Assembly: GCA_029776555.1 (NCBI GenBank)
Contig: JAKOSZ010000293.1
Coordinates: forward strand, 1 to 5,681
Origin: Bacillota bacterium
GTDB lineage: Bacteria > Bacillota > Clostridia > Acetivibrionales > JAKOSZ01
Direction: 5' to 3'
DNA length: 5,681 nucleotides
Numbering within the stretch: the stretch's first letter is position 1; every line of letters begins with the position of its first letter. This document shows, piece by piece, positions 5,575-5,681 of this stretch. The translations under genes and the position numbers were made by a program. The notes under the pieces are model-generated. The model was not told where the DNA came from and searched no databases. It saw only the letters and a program-made list of their open reading frames with translations.

Positions 5575-5681
5575 TCACAGCGCTGCTAAAACACTGCTGC
5601 CAGCTTTGACCCTGATGCCTCCCTTGAGGGATATGTCTGTCACAATTTTTAACCTGACTACTGCTGCTTTGAAAAGTTTCC
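5575..5681 (-). CDS. atpH: F1F0 ATP synthase subunit delta, C-terminal end (partial, apparently truncated)
   Basis: Only the last 35 codons are inside the window; the gene continues past the right edge. The residues (VVRLKIVTDISLKGGIRVKA, then GSSVLAAL) match the end of bacterial delta, the stator subunit joining the F1 head to the b subunits. The GGIRV signature is characteristic, and the position just before atpA is the expected one. The frame ends at TGA 5577-5575, where the family normally has DGS followed by a final helix of the type RGRLERL of about 12 residues. That helix is absent in this frame, but TRLNALQEF, which resembles it, follows in the next frame. The change fits a two-base deletion (or one inserted base) near 5575-5588, either a real mutation or a sequence error. 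Identity is well supported; the exact native end is uncertain. Confidence 0.8.
   Translation of the reverse strand, partial: KLFKAAVVRLKIVTDISLKGGIRVKAGSSVLAAL

Noticed and set aside
5570..5630. Programmed +1 frameshift like prfB at CTG TGA in atpH
   Set aside because: The prfB site needs CTT TGA with a Shine-Dalgarno three nt upstream. Here the codon is CTG, which re-pairs poorly after a slip, and the nearest AAGGGAGG is about 40 nt upstream.
1..5681. A new multi-gene system, mobile element, CRISPR array or RNA gene
   Set aside because: All long real frames are atp subunits or the FHA protein; there are no direct-repeat arrays, transposase motifs, tRNA-like cloverleaves or rRNA segments.

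Overview
The window comes from a bacterial chromosome, most likely an anaerobic member of Bacillota (Clostridia in the broad sense). The support is a Firmicutes-type F1 ATP synthase gene order, strong Shine-Dalgarno sites close to the 16S 3'-end complement (GAGGTGATC), an epsilon subunit very like that of Bacillus PS3, and a neighbour that looks like a DUF6382/FHA protein, a family I associate with Clostridia. Base composition is moderately GC-rich. I cannot name a genus from sequence alone.

Layout. The left fifth (1-1102, plus strand) is the 3' part of one gene whose start lies outside the window. It encodes the end of a DUF6382-like domain, two membrane segments, a charged linker and a C-terminal forkhead-associated (FHA) domain. 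The rest (1106-5681, minus strand) is the F1 half of an atp operon. Read in transcription order from the right edge it is the end of atpH (delta), atpA (alpha), atpG (gamma), atpD (beta) and atpC (epsilon). The F0 genes and most of atpH lie beyond the right edge. The two transcription units converge, and their stop codons are only 3 bp apart, with no recognisable terminator between them.

How the genes work together. Alpha and beta form the hexameric catalytic head, gamma is the rotating shaft, epsilon is the regulatory clutch, and delta ties the head to the peripheral stalk. Catalytic motifs in alpha and beta are intact, so the F1 motor should work. The FHA protein is probably a membrane-bound phosphothreonine-reading or scaffold protein with no evident link to ATP synthesis; its function cannot be deduced here.

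Points that differ from a routine annotation: (a) AtpH stops early, and sequence resembling its missing C-terminus continues in another frame that runs into atpA; (b) the longest atpA and atpD frames overcall the starts, and ribosome binding sites place them at 5513 (GTG) and 2923 (ATG); (c) the 140-nt atpG-atpD spacer is unusually long, rich in inverted repeats and contains a consensus Shine-Dalgarno with no start codon behind it; (d) the FHA domain has Gly where the canonical phosphate-contacting Ser is expected. I found no RNA gene, mobile element, CRISPR array or clearly new multi-gene system. The only gene-free stretch above 100 nt is the atpG-atpD spacer.
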